A DNA stretch of 64,000 bases. Source: Wurfbainia villosa. Its lineage: Eukaryota > Streptophyta > Magnoliopsida > Zingiberales > Zingiberaceae. Position 1 is the stretch's first letter, and each line of letters begins with the position of its first letter. Under the pieces are notes generated by a model. It had not been told where the DNA came from. It made no database searches and saw nothing but the letters and a program-made list of their open reading frames with translations. The stretch covers positions 12,075,153 to 12,139,152 of the forward strand of contig CM045998.1 of assembly GCA_025175895.1 (NCBI GenBank), given 5' to 3'. Shown piece by piece: positions 12,112 to 25,191 of the stretch. The translations under genes and the position numbers were made by a program.

Positions 12112-12856
12112 CGCGAGGCCAAAGATTGGAGAAGAGAAGGAAGAGAGAGGAGATCGAGATTTGAGATGGAGAAAGGAGCGTCGATGGAGAAGGGTAGTTG
12201 CGAAGGAGGAAGAAGCGGGAAGAGAGGATACGAGGGATTGGCGGGAAGCAACAGATTTTGGCTATTAAAATAGCAAACTTCGCCCCTTCTGTGTTTAACA
12301 CAACCGCGAATTTGTACCAGAATTTGCCAGTAAATGCAAAATCAATTCATAAAGTGAGCCTTAATCTGTAATTAAGTACATTTTTTTCTAAGACAGCTAT
12401 AAATAAGCGTTCGATCTATTTATGTAGTAATAATTTACTCATAAATATACTCCGCTGTTTCAGAATTTTATGATTCAAATTAACATGATTAATATACTTT
12501 TGAGGAACAGGGATGAATAATAAATAGATGAAATATGTATCCAAAAACAAAAAGTCGAAAAATGTTTACTGAAGACAATTAAGGCACATTACTTTTCACA
12601 GAAACGAACCGAAAGGATTAACCGTGAAAATCAATTCTGAAGTAAAATATTTATGGATAATGTTTTCTTTTTTTTTTCTGTCACAACTATGTGATTGTTG
12701 ACGACTTGTACACTGTTATCACATGACCTATTAAACTCAAACTGGTAACGAGAGAAAAAAAAAGAAGAAAAAAGCAGAACACAAATGCAAAATACTTTTA
12801 CGTACACAAGATCCCCGTATCCAACAAGTGCTACTAAAGGCTGAAGGCCAAAACGC
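12112..12856. other. Spacer between the kinase and STR12-like genes
   Basis: 745 bp holding the kinase 5' leader and promoter (toward 12112-12300, pyrimidine-rich on the minus strand) and the 3' flank of the upstream STR12-like gene. A TATTTTAATA stretch near 12262-12271 (minus strand) is only a weak TATA candidate. No other gene is seen. Confidence 0.5.
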
Positions 12857-15800
12857 TTAATATTTTGGAACTGATGGATCAGCTTTGACAGCATATGCAT
12901 GAATTCCACCAGCTACATTGAAGACATTTTTGAATCCCTGCAAGAAACACGAACACAAGGCAAATTTTCATCGACATGAATAGGCATGCAAATGCGCAGT
13001 TGGTAATATTTGGTGGATATTGCACGAGGAGCCGTAAAGATAATAAAACATGCATGTTATGATGAAAACAAACTTTATGTCCAAAAAAAAAAGATATAAA
13101 CAAAATGATGAAAACCAGTGTTAAAAAGGAAGGTAATGGCTTTTGATGCAAGAAGGGTGGTTACCTGCGTCTGTAGCCACTGGGCTACTTGAAGTGACCG
13201 CACACCGTGGTGACACTGCCATTCAGAATGATCAATTTGAGTGGCCAAGAAAAACAACAAAAATTTTGAGACGAGCAAAGCAAAGAATTCAATTTAAGCA
13301 CAATAATTTAAGAAAAAAAAAGGTACATGAATTTGTGAATATAAATAAAGAACAACACGCAGATGTATAGTTGCACGCCATTAGTAGCATATACATGTGA
13401 CTGTGTTCATTCATATTTTTCTCAATGCTTGTGCAAACACTGGATTCACAATAAGCAAATTGTAAAGCATCGTTACTACCAGAACATAAGTGTCCTTTTG
13501 AGGATCAAACTCTTCGGTTATTAATGATCCCCATGTCCCGAATTGGCGGAGTGGAAGAACCTTGAAGCCCGGCAGAGAAGCTTGAGCCCTATCATCCACA
13601 ATCAACAAATGTCAAGCATGTAGCGAAATGATAAAATATGTATACATATTAATGGAACTGAATACTAGCAAAAAGCAATCTCTTCCACTTATTATCAGTG
13701 GTCATAAGGGTTGCAGCCCAGAGTCTGAATGCATCAAAGACTTGCAAGGAACACAAACAACACGTAGGATTGAAAACCTTGAGATAATCTTAAATTTTGT
13801 TTCCTAGTAGAACTGCTCTCCAAGGTAGCAGAGTAGCATTTAAGCTAGATCTCTGAAAAAAATGTTTGAACGAGTTATACTCCCAACTTAGTTCACTAAA
13901 AAGCATCACCCTGTTTAACTTCCACGTGTTCAGCACGAGCACATATATCTACTTGTGCTTGATCCACCAAGTCTAATATGAACATTGAGACCAGATATCA
14001 AATTAATGCAATCATAGACTCGATCCTATCCTCCATCAAACTTCAGCTAAATTCACTGCCTTATCCGGAGTGAGTTTTCAGCTTCTGAAACATTTTGCTA
14101 ACTAAGAGATGTGGGAGTTATGGATCATCCAGAAAACTGTGCCAATCCACGTGATCCACAGTATCTAAGCCTTGTCGCATATTATATGTGAGAACCTGAA
14201 GTTCATGTCAAAAGTCTGGTGAATCTTTTCATAATTTCTGGATCAGTATTCCCAACTGACAAATTTGTGAAAATCATTAGTAGAGATCTGGTGGCAGCAG
14301 AAGCTGCAACAGTTAAGGAATGACGAAGGTCAAAAGTCAATCGTGGAAAGAAGAATTTGTCTTGTTTAGTTTTCGTGCTCCAAAGGTAGGTCTACTCTTA
14401 GCTTATATTGTTCCAATGGATATGATGATGCTAAGTCTATGTTCACTTCCATCAACTAGAAATTTAGGACCCTAGGTTTTATGGAACTCCAGGGCAGAAA
14501 AATTGGAGCTTTTCCAACTGGCTGCCTGCAGTGGTAAGCGAGTCAGAGATCTTGATAACATCCCAACACATTGGTTGTGTGAAGAGTCCATTGTTAATCA
14601 ATATTATTCAAAGAGGGCAGTGATTCAGTGAATTGAAGGCTGAAAATTAAGTTGTTTCATGGATTAGAAATCAGTGAAATGTTAAGAGGCATTATGGATT
14701 CTAAACTTTGAAGCAAAGGGAGGATTAATTAGAAATAAGAATCTGTCTCATGAACATAATAAGAGGGTATTGTTCAGTAAGTTCTCACATTCTAAGATCT
14801 GAATTACTTGCTTATAGGCTATAGAGTAAGCTCACCACTGTCAAGGAAATTTTATATTGTCGCTGATAGTGGGACAATTAGTGGCTCACTTAACTTATTG
14901 AACAAAAGAGAAATATACTCAGTAATCCCTAATTCTTATGGTGTAAAAGGTTGAAATCCGCCAACCTAGCGGCTCCTATCAGCCCGTCCCCGAACCATCG
15001 TAAGGGAGGTAAATCATAATAGGTCTTTGGCCCTTAAGACTAGTAATCAGCGCATGGAGTGATGACACCTTCGTATTTGAGAGGGATTGACCCTTGTCCT
15101 ATGGTACAACGCCTGCGTGCGCTAGCCATTCGGCCCTTCCTGTGGGGGCAATAATCCCTAATTCTTGATAACAGGGATGGTGAAGATATTGATTGTCCAA
15201 ATGCAAGTTATTGTCATCATTATAATTCTCAATAACAGTGACTGTGTAGATATTTAATGTCCTAATGCAAGTTATTGTTATCATCTTAAATTGTTGCTTC
15301 TGTCCTACATGTTAAATGTTGTGAGATGATTTTGAAAAAAATGAACATAATATCTAAGCCTTGGGGCATGTCATATGCGATTTTTTTCTTTAAAAAAGTA
15401 TATAAATATTAATGAAATTGTCAAAAGACAAATTGTCATATGCCCTGTTTTCCTTAAGTTCCCTATTTGTGGGCTGCAACGTGTACTGATATGTTGACAC
15501 TGGAAGACCTAAACTCCAAAACTTGAATAGCAACTTTCAAATAATCCAAGTATTTTCATCCCAAAACAAACATAAATATCAGAAATATCTTTATCACCCA
15601 ATAAGTGCTTTGACATTATCTGAAAGGTAGATACAGCACAAAAAAAATCACCTAACATGAGGAAGATATAGACACCTCCAGAATGTTATTCGATTTACAA
15701 TCAGATACGGAGTTTGATTATATTGCAAAAAGGGAAAGGAAAGAGACTGTTCTTCCATCAAATATCCTGAGTCCCTCATTATGTTGTTCCAGTCTCCCAC

Positions 15801-18530
15801 ATATACAAACACAAAATTTTAGAATCCTTTGGCAGGCTGGACATATCTGGGACTGTTTTTTAACTTGTTGAATAGGTCAATAGAACTAAGTCAGCTTCAA
15901 AATGAGGAACTATCAATGTGCTCTCAAAACTATGAAAGAAAATCGCCTAACAATGGTAAATTCTAGAACTTAATAGAACTACTGGTGTGTCTATACCCTG
16001 ATAACAGATGCAATATTTTAAGTGAAGAAAATGAATTTGAGAGGTGAAACCTTTAAGTCTAATAACGTTCCAAGTAAAAGAATTGTTAACCATAAGAACT
16101 CATATCGGTCTAAATGCATCAGAAGCTGCATGTGTGTTCCTGCAGTTCTTTTACCATGAAACATATGTTTAACTAATGCTACATGCACACAGAAAATAGC
16201 AACTTGGTTAATACTGACAAAAAGAAGCTTGCTTACACTTCCTCGGGTTCTCTAACATCTATCAACTGAGCTTCCTCAAAGAATCCTGGATCTTGCATTT
16301 TCGAATGAAGTTCTTCAGGGTTAATGTCTTGCAGAATTGATTCTTCCCTAATAATGCAAAAGTTTCCAGGAAATTTATTCTGGCAAATATGTGAAATGTG
16401 AAAAGGTGAGAAACAACAAGATGCATACAATCAATACCTCTCAGAAAGCACTTGCAAAAGGTGCCATCCATATTTAGTCTTACAGCGCACAACTTTGTTT
16501 AAAGGAGCACTGAATGCAGCTTCCTCAAATTCAGGAACCTGGTCAGATTTCTCCAACATAGTTAAAGCTTACAATATACCATTGTTGCACTTCCATGAGA
16601 CAATAAATACTACTACTAGGTGGACAAGAATGTTTTACCCCAGAAATTGTAAGAGAAAGATATTTTAGGGGATCATGATACAAGTACAAAAATCACATGA
16701 CCATGACATGAACCCATGAGAAAACGAAAATCACACCATATAAATAAAATCACAAACCAGAGGTTGATAAATTTAGTAAAACAGAGAATCCTTAAACATT
16801 CCCAAAACAGTGATTTCATCTCTACCTTCCTTGTTCTGATAGAAAAGTAGTTTCTTAAACGCTATCAGTTCTAAAATATTTTGCAAACCATATTAAGAAT
16901 CTAAAACACAAAATATCATGTCCAAATAGAAGAAGCAGACATGGTGAGTTTTCATTGTGCTATTAATGACAAGCTTTTAATTTCTCTTTTGAAATTCACA
17001 GAACTGCTATCAGTAAAAGGTCTGCACACTAATAAGACTTCGGAAGCACAGAGGAACCAATACCTGAAAATTTAATTGAAAAGCAACATTCATCAGAATA
17101 TTGGCAAACATTTATGAACACCACATCCAAGAATATAATAGAAGAGTGACACTTCATCTTCATAACAATTAGGGTGATTTTCTAAATAAGCATCAGACAT
17201 TTTGACTGACTAGCTTTCATTAAAACTAATCAATGTGGCACAAAAAATTGTAAAAGTACCGTTTGCCCTCTTCTTATCCATCCAAGCATTCCACCACTTT
17301 CCTTTGAAGGACACAAAGAGTACTCCACGGCTAAATCACTTAAATCCACCCCTGGAGAAAGACTGGAACGTCACTTAAGTGAAATGATATATAAAATCAA
17401 GAAAGTTGTACAGAAAAGATGGTAAAATGAGAGATTGAAGACCAGAAATTCGTAGAAAAATTGTAACTGCACATAAAGTGTGAAACAAATGCAATGTCAA
17501 GGGTTCGCTTGATTTAACCTTGTGGATCTGAACACTTTTAAACATCAATCCTGGCAACTCAAAAAGGTTTGTAATGGCTACTATGAAGTCAGACATGATG
17601 TTATGAAATGCTTAATGTCTAGGGGAACTCGACCATATCAAGTTGCAGCTCATCTCATCTGGCTTTTTGCTTACAAGATACCATCTTCATATCTCCCTAT
17701 GGACCAGGTGACCTAAGCATTTGCACATTAGAGGGTAGCTTTCGTTATTCCATAGCATTCATATTACCATATAACACTACAAATTTCAGGCAAAAAATTT
17801 GAAAGCGAATTGGTTCGTCCTATTTAATATTAAAAGAGAAATCATCTATTCAGATATTAGACACTGTTGCAATACTTTTGACTATTACAAATCGTTGTGC
17901 AAAAAAGGAAGTTAAAATGCAGAAAAACCTCCATAAATGCGCTGCTGGAGCTCCAACAAAAGCTTAAGGTTGTCTTCACCAACAAGTAGATGTTGTACCA
18001 AAAGCTCTTTATTCTCTCTTCCGCTGATTCCAGCACTGAAACAAACTATGGATAAATAAAACATATCAATCCTAAAACCTCGCCGTTAATTAGCTGAGAA
18101 AGTCTACCGAGTGCAAAAACAAGCCACAAGAACAAACTTTTATTACTTGAATACAAACAAAATATAATTTTGGCGCATTTAATCTCCTCCAGCCATAAAA
18201 ATAAAAATAAAAACAGTTTCTCTCAAAATCGTAACTATCTAGCTATCAAGTTTTCATGTCAAAAGGGGGTTTAAAAGTGGAAATGCACCAACCTCGACTT
18301 TGCAACCTGGGGGCATCCGCCATGAACAAGCTCCACTTCAAGGAGGAGGAAGAGGAAGGGGGAGAGATACGAAGGCGCTGTCTTGAGGAGAAAGAGGATT
18401 TAGGGTGGAAGGATGACTTGAAGGGAGGCGGTCCCGAAGCAGAGTCGATGGATGACGCTCTGAGATTGTGCAAAACGAAGATCGGAGAAGCCAGGGAGCG
18501 GAGCGCTGACGCCATAGACAAGCTTCGCAT
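12857..18530 (-). CDS. STR12: PpiC/rhodanese-domain plastid protein, STR12-like, 8 coding exons, 297 aa
   Basis: Parvulin-type prolyl isomerase domain fused to a rhodanese domain, an arrangement known in plants as STR12 and predicted to be plastidic. Coding exons (minus): 18289-18530, 17929-18035, 17260-17351, 16438-16538, 16237-16347, 13480-13588, 13165-13215 and 12857-12937. Introns are GT-AG and phases join to 894 nt. Residues 1-80 are Ser/Arg-rich, fitting a transit peptide. PpiC spans about 88-181 (ELLVQHLLV, CPSKESGGMLGW, FEEAAFSAPLNKVV, KYGWHLLQVLSE). Rhodanese spans about 185-297 (AQLIDVREPEEV, LPLRQFGTWG), with the catalytic loop CHHGVRS at 255-261, Cys255 opening exon 7. It ends in PSVPKY. 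The start is the least certain point: ATG at 18530 gives a plausible transit peptide, but in-frame ATGs lie upstream (18602, 18629, 18644). Intron 5 is 2.6 kb and holds a SINE. The exon 1 donor (18289) was chosen to keep the frame. Confidence 0.92.
14923..15166 (-). mobile_element. tRNA-derived SINE in STR12 intron 5, with 15-bp TSD
   Basis: A 214-bp insert (14938-15151) is flanked by perfect 15-bp direct repeats TAATCCCTAATTCTT at 14923-14937 and 15152-15166. On the minus strand its head has a GGCCGAATGGCTAGCGCACG A-box-like sequence and a GGGTCAATCCC B-box-like sequence about 45 bp later, as in pol III promoters of tRNA-derived SINEs. It lies in the same orientation as the host gene. The exact family is not assigned. 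Confidence 0.85.
15160..15290. repeat. Diverged tandem duplication of about 65 bp
   Basis: Two copies of a unit running from about TAATTCTTGATAACAG to TGCAAGTTATTGTCATCAT, the second with TAATTCTCAATAACAG. The first copy begins in the right target duplication of the SINE, so the repeat predates or abuts the insertion. It lies within intron 5 of the STR12-like gene. Confidence 0.65.
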
Positions 18531-20237
18531 TGCGAGATCATCAATCCGCTGCCGCCAGATCTCCGCGAATTTCTTCGCCTGTATGGAGACGGCACGAATC
18601 ATACGTCGAATCGAAGAAACAAGGTGCATGCGATTGAAGCCCAACTCAACTTAAAGCCCAACTTTTAGGCCCAAACAAGGGAGAGTTCACTCTGCCGAAA
18701 TTCATACCGACAAGGTGCGACCGATGCTCTCTGAGCTTTCTCCATGTTCGAAAACTCTTCGAACAAATTTAAAGATGTTTGAAAACTCTCTTACCAACAA
18801 GATGAAGCGAGCGTCTTCCTCCAATGCTGTGTTAATTCCTGAAGTAACAGCAAGCTTCTCGCTTTAAAATTTGTCTGTCTTGATCTCGCACACCTTCAAT
18901 GATTCGCAGTCTCTGCATTCTTAGTGTTCTTCGTCTTAACGGCAGCTCAATTATGAAAGTATTTGATGTTTCTGTCCACAAAGGCAATCGCTGCAGCGGT
19001 GCAGCCATGATTGAAGTGCTGGAAAAGGCCTGAAGTGATGTTAGCTCGTCAACCAACATACTTGACTGAAAACTATGGGCTGAGTCTAAACTCAGCCTCT
19101 AGTTTTTCTTTTAACAGCGTTCAGAAAAAGTAGCAAGCTGCTGCTGTTTTATGAACAGAACAGAGAAAGAATTAAGATCAGAAATAGCAGAAAGAAAAAA
19201 GAAAGAAAGAAAGAAAAAGAGGGGGTGGAAGAAGAGAATAGGAAATTAGCTTTTTGAAATCATGAAGAATTAAAAAGGATTTGGAACAAATTCTCGAGAA
19301 AAGGGGACAAACCCAATCATCAGCAAACTTTTTTTTATACCTTAAACTGATCTACTATTAAAATAAATTGATTTTCCCATCATTTATCGTTAAAAATAAT
19401 AATAATTTATGCAGTGATTGTTCTAATTATTATATCGAAATAATTTTAAAGCATATATTAATAGCCTCAAAGTGAAGGTTAATTAATATATATGGTTTCA
19501 TTATATAAAATAAGATCCAATTGAGTTATTTAATATGTATGTTATTTTATGAATTGATTCTAAAATCATTTCCATTATTATATTAAGAGAGTGAATATGA
19601 AATTAATACAATCAGTTTCTGTGAGCCTTGTATTTAACTATCTCATTAACCGTACGTATATTCATAGGGTCGTTAATTTTTTATAAAAGAATTTCATAAA
19701 ATTTTAAATCCCTTTCCTAGTTTCCTCGATGAAGTATTTTAAAAAGAGATCCTTGAGAAATACAATGTTTAATAAATCATGGACTTAAAATCCTTGTCAT
19801 CTTTTATTCAAATAATATTTTATACATAATATATTCCTTAATCAATTCTGTCGTATTATTTCTCGGATTTCATTGTCCTACTAATTTAATATACTGTGCA
19901 ATTTGAAATACGGCAAGGATGCGTAAGTCGAGGCATCACACGAGGTCTAAGATTAGACTAACGACGGACTAAAATCTTACATATTTAGGTTTCCTAAAAG
20001 TTTGTTTTAAATTTATTTTTTAAAAAAAAAAGCTAATTCAATTGTAATTTCAATAATACCTATTGAGATTTTTTTATAATATCTAGAACGATTCTTCAAT
20101 TAGAGAGGGGACATCGACAACGACAACTTTGATTAGCCTTGAAAGAGCATCCGATCTCACATATATATACCAAACAAATTCACAAAGTGCATGCACTTCT
20201 ATCTCGATTTTTTGTCATTTAAAGTTTCTTTCTATTA
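18531..20237. other. Intergenic, nothing firmly identified
   Basis: Upstream flank of the STR12-like gene, then AT-rich DNA. A 75-codon minus-strand frame at 18832-19059 has no recognised domain. A GAAA-rich simple repeat lies near 19195-19220. No promoter motif is clear enough to report. Confidence 0.4.
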
Positions 20238-20958
20238 GTGCATATAAAATTCATATATCTCTATTGATACCTAAATTCTTATGATTTTATTTTTGAACTA
20301 TACTCAAAAAGTCTCACATCATTAATGGAGATATCTTTTCATCTTATAAACACATAATCTTTTCTATATCTTATCGATATTGAACTTTGATTGTATTTTG
20401 AATACTTTCAATAATTCTTTTTTAAATGAATTACCACATTGAACCCTCCCTTTTAAGTCTATCCTTTTTCGAAAGACTTCCTATGTTTGATGTCTGATCC
20501 TCAATCCACTAGAACTTATTGTCAATTATCTAATTGCCTAGTCCTCATGACCCAACTAGATTTTCTATTAGTTGTTCGATCCTTCTAACTCAATTAGATT
20601 TCCTGTTAGTTGTTTAGTTTTCCTGACCTAACTGGACTGTCTTTCTGATATCTGATTCTTTTTTATCCCGACATTAGAGTCTCACTTCCTTTGTTCGAGG
20701 TGCATAATTTGGCATGGACCATGACTCTGATAGCAATAGTTGATACAATAAAATTCACACATATCCATAAATAATATGATATTATTTACTTTGGATCTAA
20801 ACCATTGTGATTTTTGTTTTTGGATTATACTTAAAAGACTTCATATCAATGAAGATATCTTATCATCTTATAAGCACATGATTTTTTTATTTTGTTTGAA
20901 GTGCATAAGTGTATTCTCAATACTTTCAACGCTCTCAATTGGTCAGTTAAATTACTGT
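20238..20958 (-). mobile_element. TRIM-like miniature LTR retrotransposon
   Basis: Two similar terminal segments of roughly 210 bp (about 20238-20443 and 20741-20958) share ATATCTT..CATCTTATAA.CACAT and a following AATACTTTCAA. They flank about 300 bp of non-coding DNA. Just inside the right copy, the minus strand reads TGCTATCAGAGTC at 20723-20735, a mutated Met-tRNA primer site. Just inside the left copy lies a pyrimidine tract, CCCTCCCTTTT, fitting a polypurine tract on the minus strand. The ends are approximate because the copies are diverged. The middle contains units like the 38-bp minisatellite of LTR A. Confidence 0.5.
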
Positions 20959-23064
20959 TGAGATTTAATCCATGATTTTTTTTTAAAAAAATCTATTTTT
21001 AATTTTACCACCGCATCATGTCAAATTTTATTTTATTTTTCCGTCCATTAATGACTCAATTCTTAGAGAAATGATGACTTTAGGTTATCGCCTTTCCTAT
21101 TTGTCAATTAGAATTCGGATTTATCTCATTTCACGATTTCACGATTTCACGATAGAGACAATGATGGAATCCCTAACGCGATGGTTCTAATTTTTTTATT
21201 GATATATTTGAATTAATTTGGATGGGTGCCCGTCAACAGCGGACTTGATAAGACATCAACAATTTATTGCGGCTTCAATTACCATACATGTCAAGCTACT
21301 GACCGCGAAAATAGAATAAATAAATAAATAAAAACAAGCAAGTCCTTAACTCTACCAGAAAATAGATTATAAATTCAAAGAGATTAAAAAAAAATGGCAA
21401 AACGGAAAACGCCAAAGAGAAGCTCCATTCTAATATCACATGAAATTAAAGCTCCTCTTGAGTTAGACAAATACTTTGACCTCCTTCCCCAGCACCTTCC
21501 TTAATTAATTCAGAGGAAAGAGAAGAGAAACCTGCAGTGTTCCACCTTCGAAGAAGATAGGCATGTGGAGTTTAAATGATTCGAGCGAAAACTGCCTTGA
21601 CAAAGTGTGGAACATTTCGCAGTTTCCTGTACTGTTCTTTTTTTTTTTTTCTCAGACCTTGACTTTGTCAGCTTCCTCCAGATTTTTGTTTCCTTGTCAA
21701 TTCGAGATATCAATGTGTCGAACTGTGCACCGCCACCCACAGCAGTAGCTTTATAATTTTCTGTATTAATTCTCGAGATAAATTCAGATGGTCAATACAA
21801 CTGTGTTAAAATTTAAAAAAGATAAGAAATTGATTTCTAGAGATAACGATCAGACTATCGATGACTTCGTATTTCTACGCTAGCCATCTAACATTTAATT
21901 TATCCCTCTCCACATGTAGAAACAGCGATAGGGGACCGCTAATGTGATGGTTTCATTTTTTTTTTTATAATTATCTATATTTCTACGTTAGTTATCTAAC
22001 ATCTGATTTATTCCATATCTGATTTATCTCTCTTCATACGTAAAGACAGCGGTGAAAAACTGTTAATACAGTGGTTCACATTTTATAATGGTCTGTAAAA
22101 AATCAAAGCAATTTTTCAATAAAAAATAATTAAATAAATATTCGTCGAGCAGTCGCATCGACAGAGACAGATGTACAAATTACTAGAATTATTTTATCAT
22201 TCACAAAATCGAGGTGTGAGTCTGTCTCTTTCTGTCATTAAAACTTTGCTTTGGCCGTGAGCTACTTAAACAAGGAAGAAAACGGAAAAATGTCGCCTTA
22301 ATCAAGGACAAAGCCAGAGACGAAGTCTCACACTCCTCCTTCATCACCTTAATATTAATAGATTTTATTGTCTTTATCAAAACAAAGTTTTAAGCGAGAC
22401 GACTGCAGTAAGTATAATAGATCTGTTGGCTAGTATATATACGCCAGCAGTTGGGTTATTCCTCGTAAATTGTTGGATTACCACGAGCAATCATGCATGG
22501 ACGCGCGCGCCTTGAAAAAAGTCATTCAATACATGCATCGATTTGTTTGGATAAAACTTAATTATACCCTTCACCTTTTTTTTTTTAATATAACATATAT
22601 TATACGGATGAAAAGGTTTTTTATGATAAAAAATTTATATATGAAAAGAGAGAGTGCTTTAATATTCTGAACATCCATGTGTGTCCGTGTGCGATGAATG
22701 AAAAATATATAGTAATCATGTCCAATGTCCGCTCGAATTCGTCGATAGGTCGGATTCTGACCACAATCCGACAAGAATTCGACGACAATTCAGTCGAAAT
22801 CTGATCACGATTCAACCAGTATTGAAGTCCGACCGGATCGTGACCGTTTTCGATCGGAATTCGACTGTGATTCGACTCTAGTGTCGATCTAATCACGGTC
22901 GAATTTCAATGAAAATTCGACCGGTCACGAGCGAATTTGAGCGGTGGGCGAGTGAAATTGTGGCGGAGAAAATACTATGTATTTTCCCATTCACTGTAAA
23001 AACATGATTGATCGGACAATGAAGAAATCGTTGCGTACGAGTCACGCAGTAGACGATGCTCCGA
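20959..23064. other. Intergenic with diverged repeats, no gene
   Basis: AT-rich spacer. Around 21830-22080, two diverged tandem copies of about 130 bp share TATTTCTACG.TAG..ATCTAACAT and a later GTGATGGTTTCA. Related fragments recur at about 21130-21220 and 54880-54960. 22720-22930 is rich in GAATTCGAC-type short motifs and may belong to the fold-back unit that follows. 61- to 76-codon frames near 21510-21750 are not recognised. Confidence 0.4.
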
Positions 23065-23826
23065 ATATATATATATATATATAGCCTGTGCGACTGATCC
23101 CTGCGCGCCCGTGCGTGACGCGCTTCCAGCCGTTCGATCAACCACGAGCACAGTGCGAGTCACACGTGTTGCCGCCGTCGCCACCGCACCGTTCGACCAC
23201 CGTCGGCCGCCGGCCCGAGCGCGATCGACGCGCCACTCGCCGGTGATCCGACGGGGGGAGTTTAGCGGCCGGAATCCGGCGCTAACCGGCCGGAAATCAC
23301 CAAAGATCGTGGCCGGGAGTGGTGCACTCACTGCAGGCCGCGATCGGGCCGAATTCCGACGGAATTGCGATCGGAATCCGTCACCGGAAGGACCGGCAGC
23401 CGACGTCGGTCCGTCCGGTCTAATCGACCGGCCACCATTCGGCCGGAATCCGATCGAATCGCGGCCGAAATCGGCCGCCAAAATCGGGCGATCAATTTCG
23501 ACCGTGATTCGGTCGGCCGGCCGATTATACCGGACGGACCGGCGTTGGCTACCGGTCCGTCCGGCGCCAGATTTCAACCACAATTGGGCCAGAATCCGGC
23601 CCGATCGCGGCCGACAGTGGGTGCGCTACTGTCGGCCGTGATCTTTGGTGATTTTCGATCCATTAGCGTCGGATTCCGGCCGCTAACCGACCGAAAAACT
23701 CACCGCCGCATCACGATAACAAGTGGGCGTCGATCGCGGCCCGGCCCGGCGACCGACGGTGGCGACGGGCGCAGAATGACGGCGCATGAGATCAATTTTC
23801 TATATATATATATATATATATATATA
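23065..23826. repeat. GC-rich fold-back unit bounded by (TA)n tracts
   Basis: About 717 bp of GC-rich DNA lies between a (AT)n tract at 23065-23083 and a (TA)n tract at 23801-23826. The left half (about 23170-23445) matches the reverse complement of the right half (about 23510-23790). Shared blocks are GTCGCCACCG, CGCGATCGACGC, AGCGGCCGGAATCCG, AAATCACCAAAGATC, GGCCGCGATCGGGCCG and GGTCCGTCCGGT.TAATCG, in mirrored order. A transcript would fold into a long imperfect hairpin. Overlapping long frames on both strands here are a by-product of the GC-rich symmetry, not genes. Confidence 0.85.
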
Positions 23827-25145
23827 CTTTTTGAGTCTATATTAAAAAATTTTATTTTTAAAAAATAATTAATTTTATTTAATTATCATAGGTAGGTGTG
23901 TTTGTCTGTTATTTTTAGTTATAATAAGCGATTTTATTTACTTATAATATGTGTGTTTTGTTTAATTAAGCATGTAATATTGTATAGTTACCGTGTATAT
24001 TCTTTCATTTGTAAAAAGTGCGTTTCATTTACCTATTGTATACGAATAAAAAAAATATATATTATAATACAGATCCACCGATTTGATGTCTTTATTAAGT
24101 GATAATAAACTTTTTATTTAGTCGTAACTAATATTTTTTTTAAAAATAAATAATAATTAGAATACGTTTTCATTTAGTTATCCTACATGGCTTTATTTAA
24201 TTGCAACGTGTATTTACTTAAAAAGAATGTAAGCACATTCATTTATTTATTTTAAATAAATGATAATTTATGATTCACGCAAAATCTTTTTAAAATTTAT
24301 GATCCAATAACGTGGACATCATTCACCGGTCGCATGTGATGGTGAATAACACGACTTCACTTATATTTTATTTCAACTTAAACCACTTAATTATAAAGCT
24401 AAAACATTTATTATAATTAATCAATATGTGTGTCTCAAAAACTTTCACGATGCTAGCTAGCAATAAAGAATGAATGGAATAGGAAGAAATTAATCTTTTT
24501 ATTAACCTAATATATATTTCAACTAACTTAGTTATACGTTCAATAAGATTTAATTTTAAAACACGTTTAATTATGACTAGTTCAATTCAAAATTGGTCGA
24601 TAATCTATCTAACTCAACTACCTTAATCAATTTGACTATAATACCACAATCCTCCACTTTCATCTGTTCTACTTACGCTTATGTTTATTCCTATTCGATT
24701 AGTCTAACCAATCGGTTCAACGGTTTAATTAATCGTCCAACTAAATCAGCCGACCAAATCAATTGGACTCAATCGTTCGATTATCTTAGCTCGATCAGGC
24801 CACTCATCGAGTTACTGATTAACATGCTTGAGAAATCGCCATTAGGAACGTGATAAAACATGATTAAAAAGAAACCAATTAATTAATTAATTAATATCAA
24901 CTTCAGTACGTAACGGCGGGTCTGACCCTCGCCGTCATCCCGTAGCGGCTCATCTTCCTGGAAGGCAGGTCACGCCACGCCACGCCACGCAGCAACATGA
25001 TTGACGTCGAAATCTTTAATTGTTCTACAGCTTTCGATTTGTCCACTCCTTGACAAATATGTCCTTTTTTTTTTTTTGCTCCTCCCGATCTTCCAGGAAG
25101 CAGCCAGTGCTCCGGGTCCGGCGACCACCGCACAACCTCAGCCCC
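23827..25145. other. AT-rich intergenic and upstream region of the VQ gene
   Basis: No gene recognised. Near 24965-24990 there is a short CCACG repeat. Within 200 bp of the VQ gene are a TGATTGACG element (about 24999) and a CCTTGACA element (about 25049). Both contain the TTGAC core of W-boxes, and the first also contains TGACG. These would fit defence-type regulation, which is inference only. Confidence 0.45.
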
Positions 25146-25152
25146 TATAAAG
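25146..25152 (+). promoter_or_regulatory. TATA box of the VQ gene
   Basis: TATAAAG in the context CCCCTATAAAGCTCC, 46 bp upstream of the ATG at 25192. This places transcription start about 25177 and gives a very short leader. Confidence 0.7.
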
Positions 25153-25191
25153 CTCCCTGCAACTCCCTTCCGTCTCCTCTCAATCCGCCAC

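Noticed and set aside
11446..12273. 275-codon plus-strand ORF
   Set aside because: Antisense shadow of GC-rich kinase exon 1; no domain, and the minus strand is clearly the gene.
14938..15151. Functional tRNA gene
   Set aside because: Box A and box B are present but no cloverleaf can be closed; flanking target repeats show it is a SINE.
22975..23868. Three overlapping ORFs of 167-202 codons on both strands
   Set aside because: They lie in the GC-rich fold-back; the protein-like similarity between strands is produced by the inverted repeat.
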